In this document: positions 28,309-37,105 of the stretch, piece by piece
Position numbering within the stretch: position 1 is the first letter of the stretch
Layout of the letters: each line of letters starts with the position of its first letter
NCBI GenBank assembly: GCA_022819585.1
Contig: JAJEGY010000006.1
Location: 47,340 to 111,339 of the forward strand
Reading direction: 5' to 3'
Source: Dehalococcoidia bacterium
Lineage (GTDB): Bacteria > Chloroflexota > Dehalococcoidia > Lucifugimonadales > Lucifugimonadaceae
Length of the DNA: 64,000 bases
Program-made: the position numbers and the translations under genes
Notes under the pieces: model-generated
What the model saw: only the letters and a program-made list of their open reading frames with translations
The model's database searches: none
Told to the model about the DNA's origin: nothing

Positions 28309-29070
28309 ATGGAAGTAATCCCGGCAATTGACATCCGAGGCGGTCGTTGTGCAAGGCTTTTCAAAGGCGACTACGAGCAAGAAACGGTCTTCGAAGACGA
28401 CCCGGTCGACGCTGCAATTCGATGGCGAGATGCGGGCGCAATGCGACTCCACGTAATTGATCTCGACGGCGCAAAAGACGGAGAACGCGTCAACGCGCAA
28501 ACCGTTAGACGAATCGTCGACTCAGTGGAACTTCCGATCCAGATGGGCGGCGGCATTCGTACCGCGGAGGACGCCGATGCTGTCCTACAAATGGGAGCGC
28601 AGATCGTCATTTTCGGCACTGCCGCAGTCGAAAACCCGGACGCCGTGCAGAACAGCGTCGAAACCTTTGGTGCAGATCACATCTGCGTCTCCGTCGATGC
28701 CAAAGACGGCATCGTAAGGACACGAGGCTGGTTGACAGAAACATCGTTATTGGCGCTCGATCTTATGGACGAGATGGCGCAAAATCGGGGCGTCCAAAAC
28801 TTCATCTACACCGACACAGCGCGCGATGGCACACTCTCTCACCCCAACTTCGACGCGGTTAGCCAAGTCGTGAACGGGATAAAATTACCAGTTATGGTCG
28901 CGGGTGGGATCGCCACGGTTGATGACGTTGTGAAACTACGCGAAATCGGTGCTTATGGTGCCATCACCGGGATGGCGATTTACACCGGATCTTTGGACTT
29001 AGCTAAGGCCATTCAAACCATCAGCGACCTAGAAACTGGGATCTACCCCGACAAAACAGACAGAACGTGA
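28309..29070 (+). CDS. hisA: ProFAR isomerase
   Basis: HisA isomerises N-(5'-phosphoribosylformimino)-AICAR ribotide to its ribulosyl form in histidine biosynthesis. It is a TIM barrel of 253 residues with the catalytic Asp in PAIDIRGG at the N terminus and the second acidic residue in IYTDTARDGTL. Phosphate loops are GGGIRTAEDADA and AGGIATVDDV. The extra tail YPDKTDRT is short. It follows hisH by 20 bases. The TrpF-bifunctional PriA form of actinobacteria cannot be excluded by reading alone. Confidence 0.95.
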   Translation: MEVIPAIDIRGGRCARLFKGDYEQETVFEDDPVDAAIRWRDAGAMRLHVIDLDGAKDGERVNAQTVRRIVDSVELPIQMGGGIRTAEDADAVLQMGAQIVIFGTAAVENPDAVQNSVETFGADHICVSVDAKDGIVRTRGWLTETSLLALDLMDEMAQNRGVQNFIYTDTARDGTLSHPNFDAVSQVVNGIKLPVMVAGGIATVDDVVKLREIGAYGAITGMAIYTGSLDLAKAIQTISDLETGIYPDKTDRT

Positions 29071-29080
29071 GACCGCTAGA

Positions 29081-29656
29081 TTGACGACCAGACCCACCGC
29101 GAGTTGGCACACATTCAACGACCAGATCGATCCGCATGCCATCATCTCTCTGCTACCCATACATCGATCACAACACGTTGCAGTCCTAGGCGGCGGAATC
29201 GACGGCCTCACAATCCCGATCGCCAAATATGTTTACGACGGCAATGTAATCGCTCTGGAGAACGACAAATCTGCTCTTGATGAACTTGCCGCTGAAGTAG
29301 AACGCGTCCATCTGACCAACGTGACGCCTACACTGATCGACGAAAACGATATCGAGGCAACAGGATTAGACACTGACGGAATTGTCGTCATCGACGCACT
29401 ACACAACACCACTAGTCCCGCCCGTCTATTTTCTTCCGTGGCCAAATTGCTCCCCGGCGGCGGATGGATGTTGATCGCTGACTGGTTCTCGACCGACGCT
29501 CGTGGCGACAACGGACCCGCAAAGTCGAAGCGTGTCGATCCTGCTCGCGTTGAGCGTTGGGCAACCGAAAACGATATGACCCCCATTACTCGACGCACAT
29601 TAGGCGTCCAGCGCTATGTGCACGTCTATCGCAAACGGCGAACCACCTCAAACTAG
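29081..29656 (+). CDS. Class I SAM-dependent methyltransferase
   Basis: This 191-residue Rossmann-type methyltransferase has motif I VAVLGGGIDGLTIPIAKYV and the acidic end of strand 2 in ALENDKSALDELA. A DALHNT segment sits at motif IV, with PGGGWMLIADWF after it. The substrate is not recognisable. It starts with TTG ten bases after hisA and ends 19 bases before hisF, so it is inserted within the histidine operon. Such inserted methyltransferases often act on small molecules or arsenic-like toxicants, but nothing here fixes the target. Confidence 0.82.
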   Translation: MTTRPTASWHTFNDQIDPHAIISLLPIHRSQHVAVLGGGIDGLTIPIAKYVYDGNVIALENDKSALDELAAEVERVHLTNVTPTLIDENDIEATGLDTDGIVVIDALHNTTSPARLFSSVAKLLPGGGWMLIADWFSTDARGDNGPAKSKRVDPARVERWATENDMTPITRRTLGVQRYVHVYRKRRTTSN

Positions 29657-29675
29657 ATACGTGCGATCGCCCTAA

Positions 29676-30443
29676 ATGCTGACCAACCGCGTCATACCGT
29701 GCCTAGATGTTGACCTGGGTCGTGTCGTCAAGGGTGTGAGTTTCGTCGATATCAGAGATGCCGGCGACCCGGCGGAACTAGCCGATTTTTACAACTCCGA
29801 GGGTGCCGACGAACTCGTCTTCCTCGACATCACCGCATCTTCCGACGAACGCAACACCATGGTCGACGTCGTCGAACGCGTCTCGGCCGAGGTCTTTATC
29901 CCTTTGACCGTTGGCGGCGGCATTCGCTCCCGCGACGACATGGGCAGGATGCTCGAAGCAGGGGCCGAAAAGGTCAGCGTCAACTCCGCAGCCGTCGCCG
30001 ACCCCGCATTGATCGAAGATTGTGCAAGAGAGTTCGGCTCCCAATGCGTCGTCCTTGCCATAGACGCCCAAAGACGCAACGGCGAACCAGACTGGCAGGT
30101 CTTCACTCACGGCGGCCGACGCGGAACCGAATTTGGCGCCATCAAGTGGGCGATCCGCGGCGCAGAACTCGGTGCCGGCGAACTCTTGGTCACCAGCATG
30201 GACGCCGACGGCCAACAAACCGGATACGACATCGAACTTTTGAAATCAATCTCTGACCAAGTCTCTGTGCCTTTGATCGCCAGCGGCGGCGCCGGCAAAG
30301 TTGAGCACTTTGCAGACGCAATCAAAGACGGCGGTGCCGATGCGGTCTTGGCCGCATCCCTATTCCACTACGGAACGCTGAGAATCGCCGACGTTAAAGC
30401 CCACATGGACGAGGTCGGATTACCGGTCAGGCCGGTCGATTAG
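29676..30443 (+). CDS. hisF: Imidazole glycerol phosphate synthase cyclase subunit
   Basis: HisF condenses PRFAR with ammonia from HisH, giving imidazole glycerol phosphate and AICAR. The 255-residue barrel starts with the family signature [19 protein letters not shown] holding the catalytic Asp. The second catalytic Asp is in [11 protein letters not shown], and phosphate-binding loops are GGGIRSRDD and [11 protein letters not shown]. It is complete and of normal length. The ATG follows the methyltransferase gene by 19 bases. Confidence 0.97.
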   Translation: MLTNRVIPCLDVDLGRVVKGVSFVDIRDAGDPAELADFYNSEGADELVFLDITASSDERNTMVDVVERVSAEVFIPLTVGGGIRSRDDMGRMLEAGAEKVSVNSAAVADPALIEDCAREFGSQCVVLAIDAQRRNGEPDWQVFTHGGRRGTEFGAIKWAIRGAELGAGELLVTSMDADGQQTGYDIELLKSISDQVSVPLIASGGAGKVEHFADAIKDGGADAVLAASLFHYGTLRIADVKAHMDEVGLPVRPVD

Positions 30444-30469
30444 ATTGAGATGAATCGCAGGAATATCTA

Positions 30470-31084
30470 ATGATCCAATTCGATGACCGGGGCCTCATCA
30501 CGGCCATCGTGCAAGACGCCAGCACCAAAGAGGTGTTGATGGTCGCCCACATGAACGGCGAGGCATTGGCACGAACTATCGCAGGGCCACACGCCTGGTT
30601 CTACAGCCGCAGCCGAAAAACTCTTTGGGAAAAGGGTTCAACCTCTGGTGATTACCTCAAAGTCGTCGACTTGAAACTCGACTGCGATGGAGACGCCATT
30701 GTCGTGTTAGCCGAACCCGTCGGCGGTGCTGCGTGCCACACTGGAGAACGTTCCTGTTTCCACCGATCAGTCGATGCGAACACTGAGAGCTCTCGACGCG
30801 TCGGCCCAGGAATTCTCATCGAACTCGCGGAAGTGATTCACCAACGCGCCGTTGAAATGCCAGAAGGCTCTTACACCGCCAAAATGCTCGCGTCCGGACC
30901 GTCACGTGTCGCCCAAAAAGTGATCGAAGAAGCTGGCGAAACGGGTTTAGCCGCTGCTACTGGAGACCTCGAATCGACACCACTAGAGATGGCCGACCTC
31001 TTCTACAACTGCGTAACCCTTTTGGAATCAGTCGGCGTTCCGCTAGATGAGGTTTGGGCAGAACTCCAACGCCGCAGGCTTTAG
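30470..31084 (+). CDS. hisI: Bifunctional phosphoribosyl-AMP cyclohydrolase/phosphoribosyl-ATP pyrophosphatase
   Basis: This 204-residue HisI-HisE fusion catalyses the second and third steps of histidine synthesis. The HisI half (1-110) shows WFYSRSRKTLWEKGSTSGDY and the zinc cysteines in CDGD and CHTGERSCFHR. The HisE half shows SRVAQKVIEEAGETGLAAAT and the MADLFYNC helix. It closes the his operon, whose remaining genes (hisG, hisD, hisC, hisB) are not in the window. It converges on the DUF1385 gene with only five bases between. Confidence 0.96.
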   Translation: MIQFDDRGLITAIVQDASTKEVLMVAHMNGEALARTIAGPHAWFYSRSRKTLWEKGSTSGDYLKVVDLKLDCDGDAIVVLAEPVGGAACHTGERSCFHRSVDANTESSRRVGPGILIELAEVIHQRAVEMPEGSYTAKMLASGPSRVAQKVIEEAGETGLAAATGDLESTPLEMADLFYNCVTLLESVGVPLDEVWAELQRRRL

Positions 31085-31089
31085 CTCAA

Positions 31090-32004
31090 TCAAGAGCTAA
31101 TCGCTTCGCCCTTCTCATCCAACTCAATCGCAGTCCGCATCGCCGACACCGCGACCTCAATCATCTCATCGTCAGGTTGCGCCGTCGTCAACTTCTGCAA
31201 CCATAGATTCGGCTGCCCGACCAAGTCCGCGAAAAAGTTCCCTGTGTGGGTGCCTGTGAATCGAATGAACTCGTAACTCATCGCGGCGATTACCGGAATC
31301 AACACGATCCGAGAACCGATCAGCATCCAAAGCGGCTCACGCGGCACAAACATAAACACGATGATCGACACAACAACAACCGTCAGCAGGAACGACGTGC
31401 CGCAACGCGGATGAGCCGGCGAAAACTTCCGGATCTCTTCGGGGGTCAAAGGCAACCCACGTTCATATGCATGAATAGTCATATGCTCTGCCCCGTGATA
31501 CCCATACATCCGCTTGATGTCCTTCATCAGACCGATCGCCCAGATATAGACGAGGAAAATCACCAAACGAGCGACGCCTTCCATCACGTTGGCGAGAAAA
31601 TCGGACTGTTCCTCAAAAGGCCGCGAGATGAACAGAGGAAGAAGGAAGAACAACCCTATCCCGAAAACCAACGCCAACGCAGTCATCAACCCCATCCCCA
31701 AGCTACCGATCTCAGCGTCCTCATCCTCGCCTGCGTCCTTGATCTGCTGGTTGGCACCGATCGTGTACGCACGCATCCCGATGACTAGTGTTTCTGCAAG
31801 GACGAGGATGCCACGAACAAATGGAACCTGTCGTAACTTGCCATTCGCCCACCCGAGCAACGGGATGGTTTCATGATGAATTGAACCATCGGCACGTCTC
31901 ACTGCAACCGCACAAGCTCTAACCCCTCGAATCATCACCCCTTCGATGATCGCCTGACCACCGTACATTCGATGCGGCGTGCTGACGTTGTCGGTCTTAG
32001 CCAT
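31090..32004 (-). CDS. DUF1385-family multi-pass membrane protein
   Basis: This protein of about 304 residues has the DUF1385 N-terminal signature MYGGQAIIEGVMIRG followed by several transmembrane helices (near residues 45-65, 100-125, 135-160, 205-225 and 230-250). It includes the family segment YGYHGAEHMTIHAYE with conserved His/Glu residues. The function is unknown; members often neighbour rpmE and prfA. Start is ATG 32004 or, less likely, GTG 32025. It lies downstream of rpmE on the minus strand, the usual arrangement. Confidence 0.88.
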   Translation of the reverse strand: MAKTDNVSTPHRMYGGQAIIEGVMIRGVRACAVAVRRADGSIHHETIPLLGWANGKLRQVPFVRGILVLAETLVIGMRAYTIGANQQIKDAGEDEDAEIGSLGMGLMTALALVFGIGLFFLLPLFISRPFEEQSDFLANVMEGVARLVIFLVYIWAIGLMKDIKRMYGYHGAEHMTIHAYERGLPLTPEEIRKFSPAHPRCGTSFLLTVVVVSIIVFMFVPREPLWMLIGSRIVLIPVIAAMSYEFIRFTGTHTGNFFADLVGQPNLWLQKLTTAQPDDEMIEVAVSAMRTAIELDEKGEAISS

Positions 32005-32140
32005 GCGAGGGATACTCACAAGCACCTGATCGCCGACCCGAGAATTCGAGACGCCGAAACGAAGACGGTGAGGTGCGATAGAAGCCGACCAGATCGGATG
32101 CGATCAGCTTCGGGATCAAGACGTGAATTACGACCCGGAA

Positions 32141-32356
32141 CTACTCCGGCATCGACATGCCGTAACGCCGCATCAACCGCTCGACCCGACCCTCGGTGTC
32201 AACGATGCGCTGCTCGCCAGTCCAGAACGGGTGACAGCTGCTGCAGACCTCAACGCGGATCTCTTCCTTGGTCGACCCAACGATCATGCCCTCGACGCCG
32301 CACGCGCAGACGACTCGCGCTTCCGGGAAGTAGGTGGGGTGAATGTCAGTTTTCAT
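32141..32356 (-). CDS. rpmE: 50S ribosomal protein L31
   Basis: This 71-residue zinc-ribbon type L31 has cysteines in VCACG and CSSCHPFWTGEQRIVDTEGR, the C+ form that needs zinc. It lies in the L5/S13 bridge region of the ribosome. It follows rpmA by 30 bases on the same strand and precedes DUF1385. No zinc-independent paralogue is in the window. Confidence 0.96.
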   Translation of the reverse strand: MKTDIHPTYFPEARVVCACGVEGMIVGSTKEEIRVEVCSSCHPFWTGEQRIVDTEGRVERLMRRYGMSMPE

Positions 32357-32386
32357 CGTTAAAGAACTTCGTTCCGCTATCGCGAG

Positions 32387-32647
32387 TTAAACCGCAACCG
32401 CATCGACGTTGATCCGTCGCTTGTCCTGCTTGGCGTAGTCAAATCTCACGGTGCCGTCAACAGTGGCGTACAGCGTGTGGTCCCGTCCCATACCAACGTT
32501 CGTGCCCGCGAAAAACCGGGTGCCCCGCTGCCTGACAAGAATCGAACCAGCAGTCACGGTTTCGCCGCTAAACGCCTTCACTCCCAAACGTCGGCCTGCA
32601 CTATCGCGACCGTTCCTAGATGTTCCCGAACCCTTCTTGTGTGCCAT
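32387..32647 (-). CDS. rpmA: 50S ribosomal protein L27
   Basis: This 86-residue L27 has the typical start [20 protein letters not shown] and [20 protein letters not shown], and its N terminus reaches the peptidyl transferase centre. The N terminus begins directly with MAHKKG, so no cleavable extension of the Firmicutes type is present. It is in the normal rplU-rpmA order. Confidence 0.97.
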   Translation of the reverse strand: MAHKKGSGTSRNGRDSAGRRLGVKAFSGETVTAGSILVRQRGTRFFAGTNVGMGRDHTLYATVDGTVRFDYAKQDKRRINVDAVAV

Positions 32648-32678
32648 GATGCTGACTCCGTTTGAACTGTCGGATCGA

Positions 32679-32999
32679 CTAGACCTCGATATCGGTTATC
32701 TCAAGCGATGTGATCGGTTGACGATGACCACGCTTGATTCGGTATCGAGTCTTGTTCTTGTACTTGAATACCGTCTTCTTGCGTTCCCGACCATGCGACA
32801 ACACTTTGGCGACTACCTGTGCACCTTCAATCGTCGGCGTCCCAACCTCAACCTCACCATCGACAGATGCTAGAAGCACCTCATCCAAAGTAACCGTATC
32901 CCCTTCGGGAACCGACAACTTCTCAACATCAAGATGATCACCGGGGCGGACACGATATTGCTTGCCGCCAGTAGCGACGATGGCGTAGTTCTCAGACAT
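32679..32999 (-). CDS. rplU: 50S ribosomal protein L21
   Basis: This 106-residue L21 has the signature [20 protein letters not shown] and the C-terminal basic block [19 protein letters not shown]. It binds 23S rRNA. First gene of rplU-rpmA-rpmE-DUF1385. A TAGAAT hexamer on the minus strand near 33050 could be the -10 of the operon promoter, with a weak -35. Confidence 0.97.
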   Translation of the reverse strand: MSENYAIVATGGKQYRVRPGDHLDVEKLSVPEGDTVTLDEVLLASVDGEVEVGTPTIEGAQVVAKVLSHGRERKKTVFKYKNKTRYRIKRGHRQPITSLEITDIEV

Positions 33000-33086
33000 C
33001 TTAATCGGGATCGGCGCGGAAGAAATTCGCGGTAGGTCAACTCTCCGATTCTACATTACACACGCGGACGTTCCAGATCACTGGTG

Positions 33087-33575
33087 TTACGCCAACTCGG
33101 CGAAAAGACTCTGGTAGAAGATTAGCGGATGACCATAACCGATCTTGATGTGTTCTACCTCAGCCAAAAAGATCGTATGGTCGCCTGCCTGCACAGTGCG
33201 GACGACGCGGCAGTCCATCATCGTCAAGGAAGCCCCGATGACCATTGATTCCCCGAGGGCTTCATAAGGAGGTGTCGGCAGGGTCTTACGGATCTCTTCT
33301 GGGACCGAGAAATGCCGTGCTACGCCTCGCTGCTCCTGCGTAAGTACGCTGATGCCGAAACGCTGATTCTTCATAATCAACGGAAAAGTATTGCGGTCAT
33401 GACCGACGGTAACCATTGCGAGCGGGGGTTCCAATGAGATGCTCGCGACACCATTCGCGGTCATCCCATGCACGTCCGTTCCCTCAGCTTCTAGAGTTGT
33501 GATTACTGTCACCCCGGTCGCAAAGTTCGACCATGCAGTACGGAAAAGTTCAGAGGTGACTTCGGTGTTCGGCAT
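33087..33575 (-). CDS. Flavin reductase-like domain protein
   Basis: This 162-residue protein of the DIM6/NTAB flavin reductase family supplies reduced FMN/FAD, often to a partner monooxygenase. The opening RTAWSNFATGVTVITT, the SLEPPLAMVTVG loop and the terminal PLIFYQSLFAELA are typical. I start at ATG 33575 (MPNTEV); a GTG six codons upstream is possible. No partner oxygenase is adjacent. It lies downstream of the MMPL/lipoprotein pair on the same strand. Confidence 0.87.
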   Translation of the reverse strand: MPNTEVTSELFRTAWSNFATGVTVITTLEAEGTDVHGMTANGVASISLEPPLAMVTVGHDRNTFPLIMKNQRFGISVLTQEQRGVARHFSVPEEIRKTLPTPPYEALGESMVIGASLTMMDCRVVRTVQAGDHTIFLAEVEHIKIGYGHPLIFYQSLFAELA

Positions 33576-33643
33576 CGCGAGATTATCCCACACGTGGAAT
33601 TATAGCGATACGTCGTGTCACCGCACGACGATAATACTGCCTC

Positions 33644-34777
33644 CTATCGTTTCGCATCACGCCAGCCCAATGGCTCGGGTTCCACATAGCCTGACAGCTC
33701 TGCAAACGCCAATCCTAGCGATTCGCCTGAAGCGGTATCGGACACTTCAACCCGACCTTCCCAATACGCTGCCGCTTGATTCCCGTAAGGCAGCGCGGGA
33801 ACTTCTTGGTCTGCTATCGATGGCGTCATCACAATGTCAAGGTCGATGCTATCAACCCGCAATCTCCATTTCGCTGGATACTCGCCAGCGGTCTGGGTGC
33901 TAGTCCAATAGTCTTGAACCTCCAACTCGATACCGTCCTGTTCAAGATCCAGAACGCTTTGCTCAGATCCTGATTGGATTAGAGTGCCATCGATTGCCAA
34001 GACCTCTCCTTCTGCACCGCGCACCTCAGCGATCATCAGCGAGCGACCGTCGTCGAGATGTATTGCGAACCATTGCCATCCCGCAGGTTTGCCTACAACA
34101 AAGAAATCGCCCCACTGATGATCGAACCAAACCTCTCCGTCAACGTCAACTTCACGTCCCTCAATCAAGATCGTCCCTTCAGCCCTCATTCGAGGATACG
34201 AGTAGTAATAAGTCCAGCCGAACGGCCAGTCCATCCAGCCGATACCCTCATGCAGCATCACCGACTCTGACGGCGCTGTTCGCAAGTTCAAACTCATCTG
34301 TGATGCCGCATCCTCTACTTGAAGTTGGTGACTGCCATCGGGTCCAATATCCAGCTCGAAGTTCCCGAGATCCAGAGACAACAGACCTTCCGCAGATGAC
34401 CTCACCGAGGGTTGCTGTGACGTAAACCCGTCGGAGCTGATGTTGTGGTGTACCTCACGACCCACGTCGGTGATTCCTGCTTGCCCGACCTCAAAACTCT
34501 CAGAGCCGTCGCGGTCTTGCGTCTGGAATATGACGAAATGGAACGAAAACTCTTCCCCATCCTCCGAGGCCAAATGCCCGTTGTAGTACCACCACTCGAT
34601 CAGTGCCGCGTGCGATCCATCATCCTCAGGAAACACCAACGCTCTAGGCACAGGAGTCGGTTCCGGTGGCTGGGGCGTAGGTACATCTTTCTCCTCGACA
34701 CGTCCTGCACACGCGACCGCAGCAGCGACGACAAAGACAGCCAAAAATATCGCCACATTTCGGATAACCGATTTCAT
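33644..34777 (-). CDS. CrtC/AttH-like lipoprotein
   Basis: This 377-residue lipoprotein has a signal peptide with lipobox VACAG around Cys24 and a short proline-rich linker (PTPQPPEPTPVPR). The body matches the AttH/CrtC hydratase-like lipocalin fold: SHAALIEWWYYNGHL, FHFVIFQ, MDWPFGWTYYYSYPR and VWFDHQWGDF. Known relatives include carotenoid 1,2-hydratase and periplasmic partners of lipid-handling ABC systems. Its ATG overlaps the MMPL exporter stop by four bases, so the two are co-translated; a lipid or pigment substrate moved by the exporter is a reasonable inference. Confidence 0.85.
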   Translation of the reverse strand: MKSVIRNVAIFLAVFVVAAAVACAGRVEEKDVPTPQPPEPTPVPRALVFPEDDGSHAALIEWWYYNGHLASEDGEEFSFHFVIFQTQDRDGSESFEVGQAGITDVGREVHHNISSDGFTSQQPSVRSSAEGLLSLDLGNFELDIGPDGSHQLQVEDAASQMSLNLRTAPSESVMLHEGIGWMDWPFGWTYYYSYPRMRAEGTILIEGREVDVDGEVWFDHQWGDFFVVGKPAGWQWFAIHLDDGRSLMIAEVRGAEGEVLAIDGTLIQSGSEQSVLDLEQDGIELEVQDYWTSTQTAGEYPAKWRLRVDSIDLDIVMTPSIADQEVPALPYGNQAAAYWEGRVEVSDTASGESLGLAFAELSGYVEPEPLGWRDAKR

Positions 34778-36978
34778 TCAGCTCTCAACATCGGCAATCG
34801 ACGATCAATCCAACTCGGCAACCACCAGTTCCACCTGCCGAACAATCGCATGAGCGCGGGCGCGATCAAGATCCGAACGATAGTTACATCGATGAAGATC
34901 GCTAGCGCCAAACCAAATCCCACCGTCTTGACGGAAACAACCTCGGCAAGCACAAAACTCGCACCCACCACGATCAAAATCAGACCCGCTCCCGTGATTA
35001 TCGTCCCGCTCCTCTGCAACCCTAGTTTCACGCTCTCTCTGTTGCTCCCAGTGTCGACATACGCCTCTCTGATTCGAGACAGAAGGAATATCTCGTAATC
35101 CATGCTCAGACCAAAAAGAATCGCGAAAAGCACGATTGGTGTCGTTGCTTCTGTGATCCCGAGCGGCTCGAAATTCAGCAACCCGCTTAAGTTGCCCTGC
35201 TGGAAAACCCACACCAACGCCCCGAAACTCGCCAAGATGCTTAGCGTGTTCAGAATGACTGCTTTCAGCGGAATCACGACCGAACGGAACAGCATCATCA
35301 GCGATACGAACGTCAATGAAATCACGATCAAGGCCACGAGCGGGAAACGACCATAAAGCGATCGAACCAGATCATTGGTATGTGCCGAACCGCCGTCAAC
35401 GTAGACATAGGGAGATTCGAGCGAGTCGAATGCACGAATCGAATCCACAAGAGCACGCGCTTCCGTCGAAAACGGATGTAAGTCAGCACTGACATGGAAC
35501 AGTACGGCACCCTCCCTCACGCTTTCATTGAGCAGACGCAACGTCGCTCCGTCATATATCGCCTCGGGATATCGATACAGATCGCGGTAATCGTCAATCC
35601 CTAGCGTCGGTCTAAGGTTGACGATGCTCGAAACACGGTCTACGTCAGGCAAATTAGCCAAGGCCTGACCAAACGCATATAGCTCTGCCAGATTTTCATC
35701 CGAGAACGGATCTCCTTCAAAGGTGTAAGCAACCATCAGCTCGGTCGAAATCTCCCAACCAAACTCTTCCTGCAACAGGTCGTATCCCTGACGCGACTCG
35801 TACCTTTGCGGCAGAATCGTCGCGTCTGCAGTCCCCGGCCGAATGTCTTTGAATGGAATCACGAGCGCGATCAGGATCGCCACTGTAGGCACCAAAAACA
35901 GGAACGGACGATTCATTACCCCATCAGCCATCCTCCGCCAAACTCCGTCGCCAAATCGAGTGAAGGAAAGAACCGGAAGCTTGTTGATGCGGTGACCCAC
36001 GACGCTCAGAACCGCCGGCATCAACGTCTGCGCCGATAGCAACGCTATCGAGATCACGATCACCGCACCGATCCCGATTGAATCCAACACCGTCAGATCA
36101 AAAAGCAGCAGCGACGCAAGTCCGATGACGCTCGTGACCCCGGAAAACAGGATCGCCGTGCCTGCTCGATCATGTGTCTCGGCAATGGCGTCGACCACCG
36201 ACAATCCCTTCGCTAGCTCCTCCTTGAACCTGTTCACATAAAAGAGCGAGTAGTCGATACCCATCCCTATCCCGAGCAGCGTGATGATGTTGAACGACAG
36301 CACCGACATGTCTCGCACATCGGCCACGTAGTAGACCACTCCCAGACCGACCGCGACCGCAACCCCGCCGACCGCCGCCGGCATAACCGCCGCGACCACC
36401 GTGCCGAATACCAGCAGCAGAGCAATTACGGCAAGTGGAAACGCGACCAACTCGCCTCGACGAAGGTCTTCACCGCTTGCTACAACAATGTCTCGATACA
36501 ACGGCGGCGCACCTGTCATCACCACATCAAGATCGATCTTGTCGATACGACCCGAGATCTCATCCAAAACAACCAGCGAATCTTCGATTTGCAGATCGAG
36601 CCCAACTTCAATCAACGCCAGACCGCCATCATCAGACAACCAATTAGGTTCGGTCAGGTAAGAACGAACCTCCGCAACATTAGGGTCCGACTCGATCTGA
36701 CCGATTAGACGACGCGCCTCTCGGTCGAATTCAGGTGAGTACGGTTTCTCCGTCTCGTGGCCGACAATGAAAAGGAGAGCGATTCGGTGTCGATCAAACC
36801 GTTCGTTGATCAGTTCACCAGCCTTCATCGACGGGTAATCGGAATTTGAAAACCCGCCCGGAAGCAGCCTTTCCTGCGCACGAGGAGCGACCGGCAACAT
36901 AGCCAACAGCGCAACCACCCAGACCGCAATCACGAGATACCGGTTTCGGTAAATCCATCGACCTGATCTGGAAAGCAT
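34774..36978 (-). CDS. MMPL-family RND-type exporter
   Basis: This 734-residue membrane protein has the MMPL layout: an N-terminal helix, a periplasmic domain (about residues 40-165) and five helices with LLGIGMGIDYSLFYVNRFKEEL. A second periplasmic domain (about 360-520) and a second helix bundle with FGLSMDYEIFLLSRIREAY follow. The two GIDYS/SMDYE segments hold the proton-relay Asp-Tyr pairs. Such proteins export lipids or hydrophobic compounds. It is translationally coupled to the AttH-like lipoprotein. Confidence 0.92.
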   Translation of the reverse strand: MLSRSGRWIYRNRYLVIAVWVVALLAMLPVAPRAQERLLPGGFSNSDYPSMKAGELINERFDRHRIALLFIVGHETEKPYSPEFDREARRLIGQIESDPNVAEVRSYLTEPNWLSDDGGLALIEVGLDLQIEDSLVVLDEISGRIDKIDLDVVMTGAPPLYRDIVVASGEDLRRGELVAFPLAVIALLLVFGTVVAAVMPAAVGGVAVAVGLGVVYYVADVRDMSVLSFNIITLLGIGMGIDYSLFYVNRFKEELAKGLSVVDAIAETHDRAGTAILFSGVTSVIGLASLLLFDLTVLDSIGIGAVIVISIALLSAQTLMPAVLSVVGHRINKLPVLSFTRFGDGVWRRMADGVMNRPFLFLVPTVAILIALVIPFKDIRPGTADATILPQRYESRQGYDLLQEEFGWEISTELMVAYTFEGDPFSDENLAELYAFGQALANLPDVDRVSSIVNLRPTLGIDDYRDLYRYPEAIYDGATLRLLNESVREGAVLFHVSADLHPFSTEARALVDSIRAFDSLESPYVYVDGGSAHTNDLVRSLYGRFPLVALIVISLTFVSLMMLFRSVVIPLKAVILNTLSILASFGALVWVFQQGNLSGLLNFEPLGITEATTPIVLFAILFGLSMDYEIFLLSRIREAYVDTGSNRESVKLGLQRSGTIITGAGLILIVVGASFVLAEVVSVKTVGFGLALAIFIDVTIVRILIAPALMRLFGRWNWWLPSWIDRRLPMLRAE

Positions 36979-37105
36979 CTGAAAAACCTAAACCGGCATC
37001 GAAGATCGGTTATTTAAGGCGCGCCCCGCGGGAGGGCCCTACAAACCGAATCCACACCCCCGACGTCAATGCGGTACGGAGTCGTGACGAGGTCTTTCAA
37101 CGAAA

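Noticed and set aside
33000-33060. L21 leader-type autoregulatory RNA upstream of rplU
   Set aside because: Only a possible -10 (TAGAAT) is visible; the leader is short and no characteristic fold was found.
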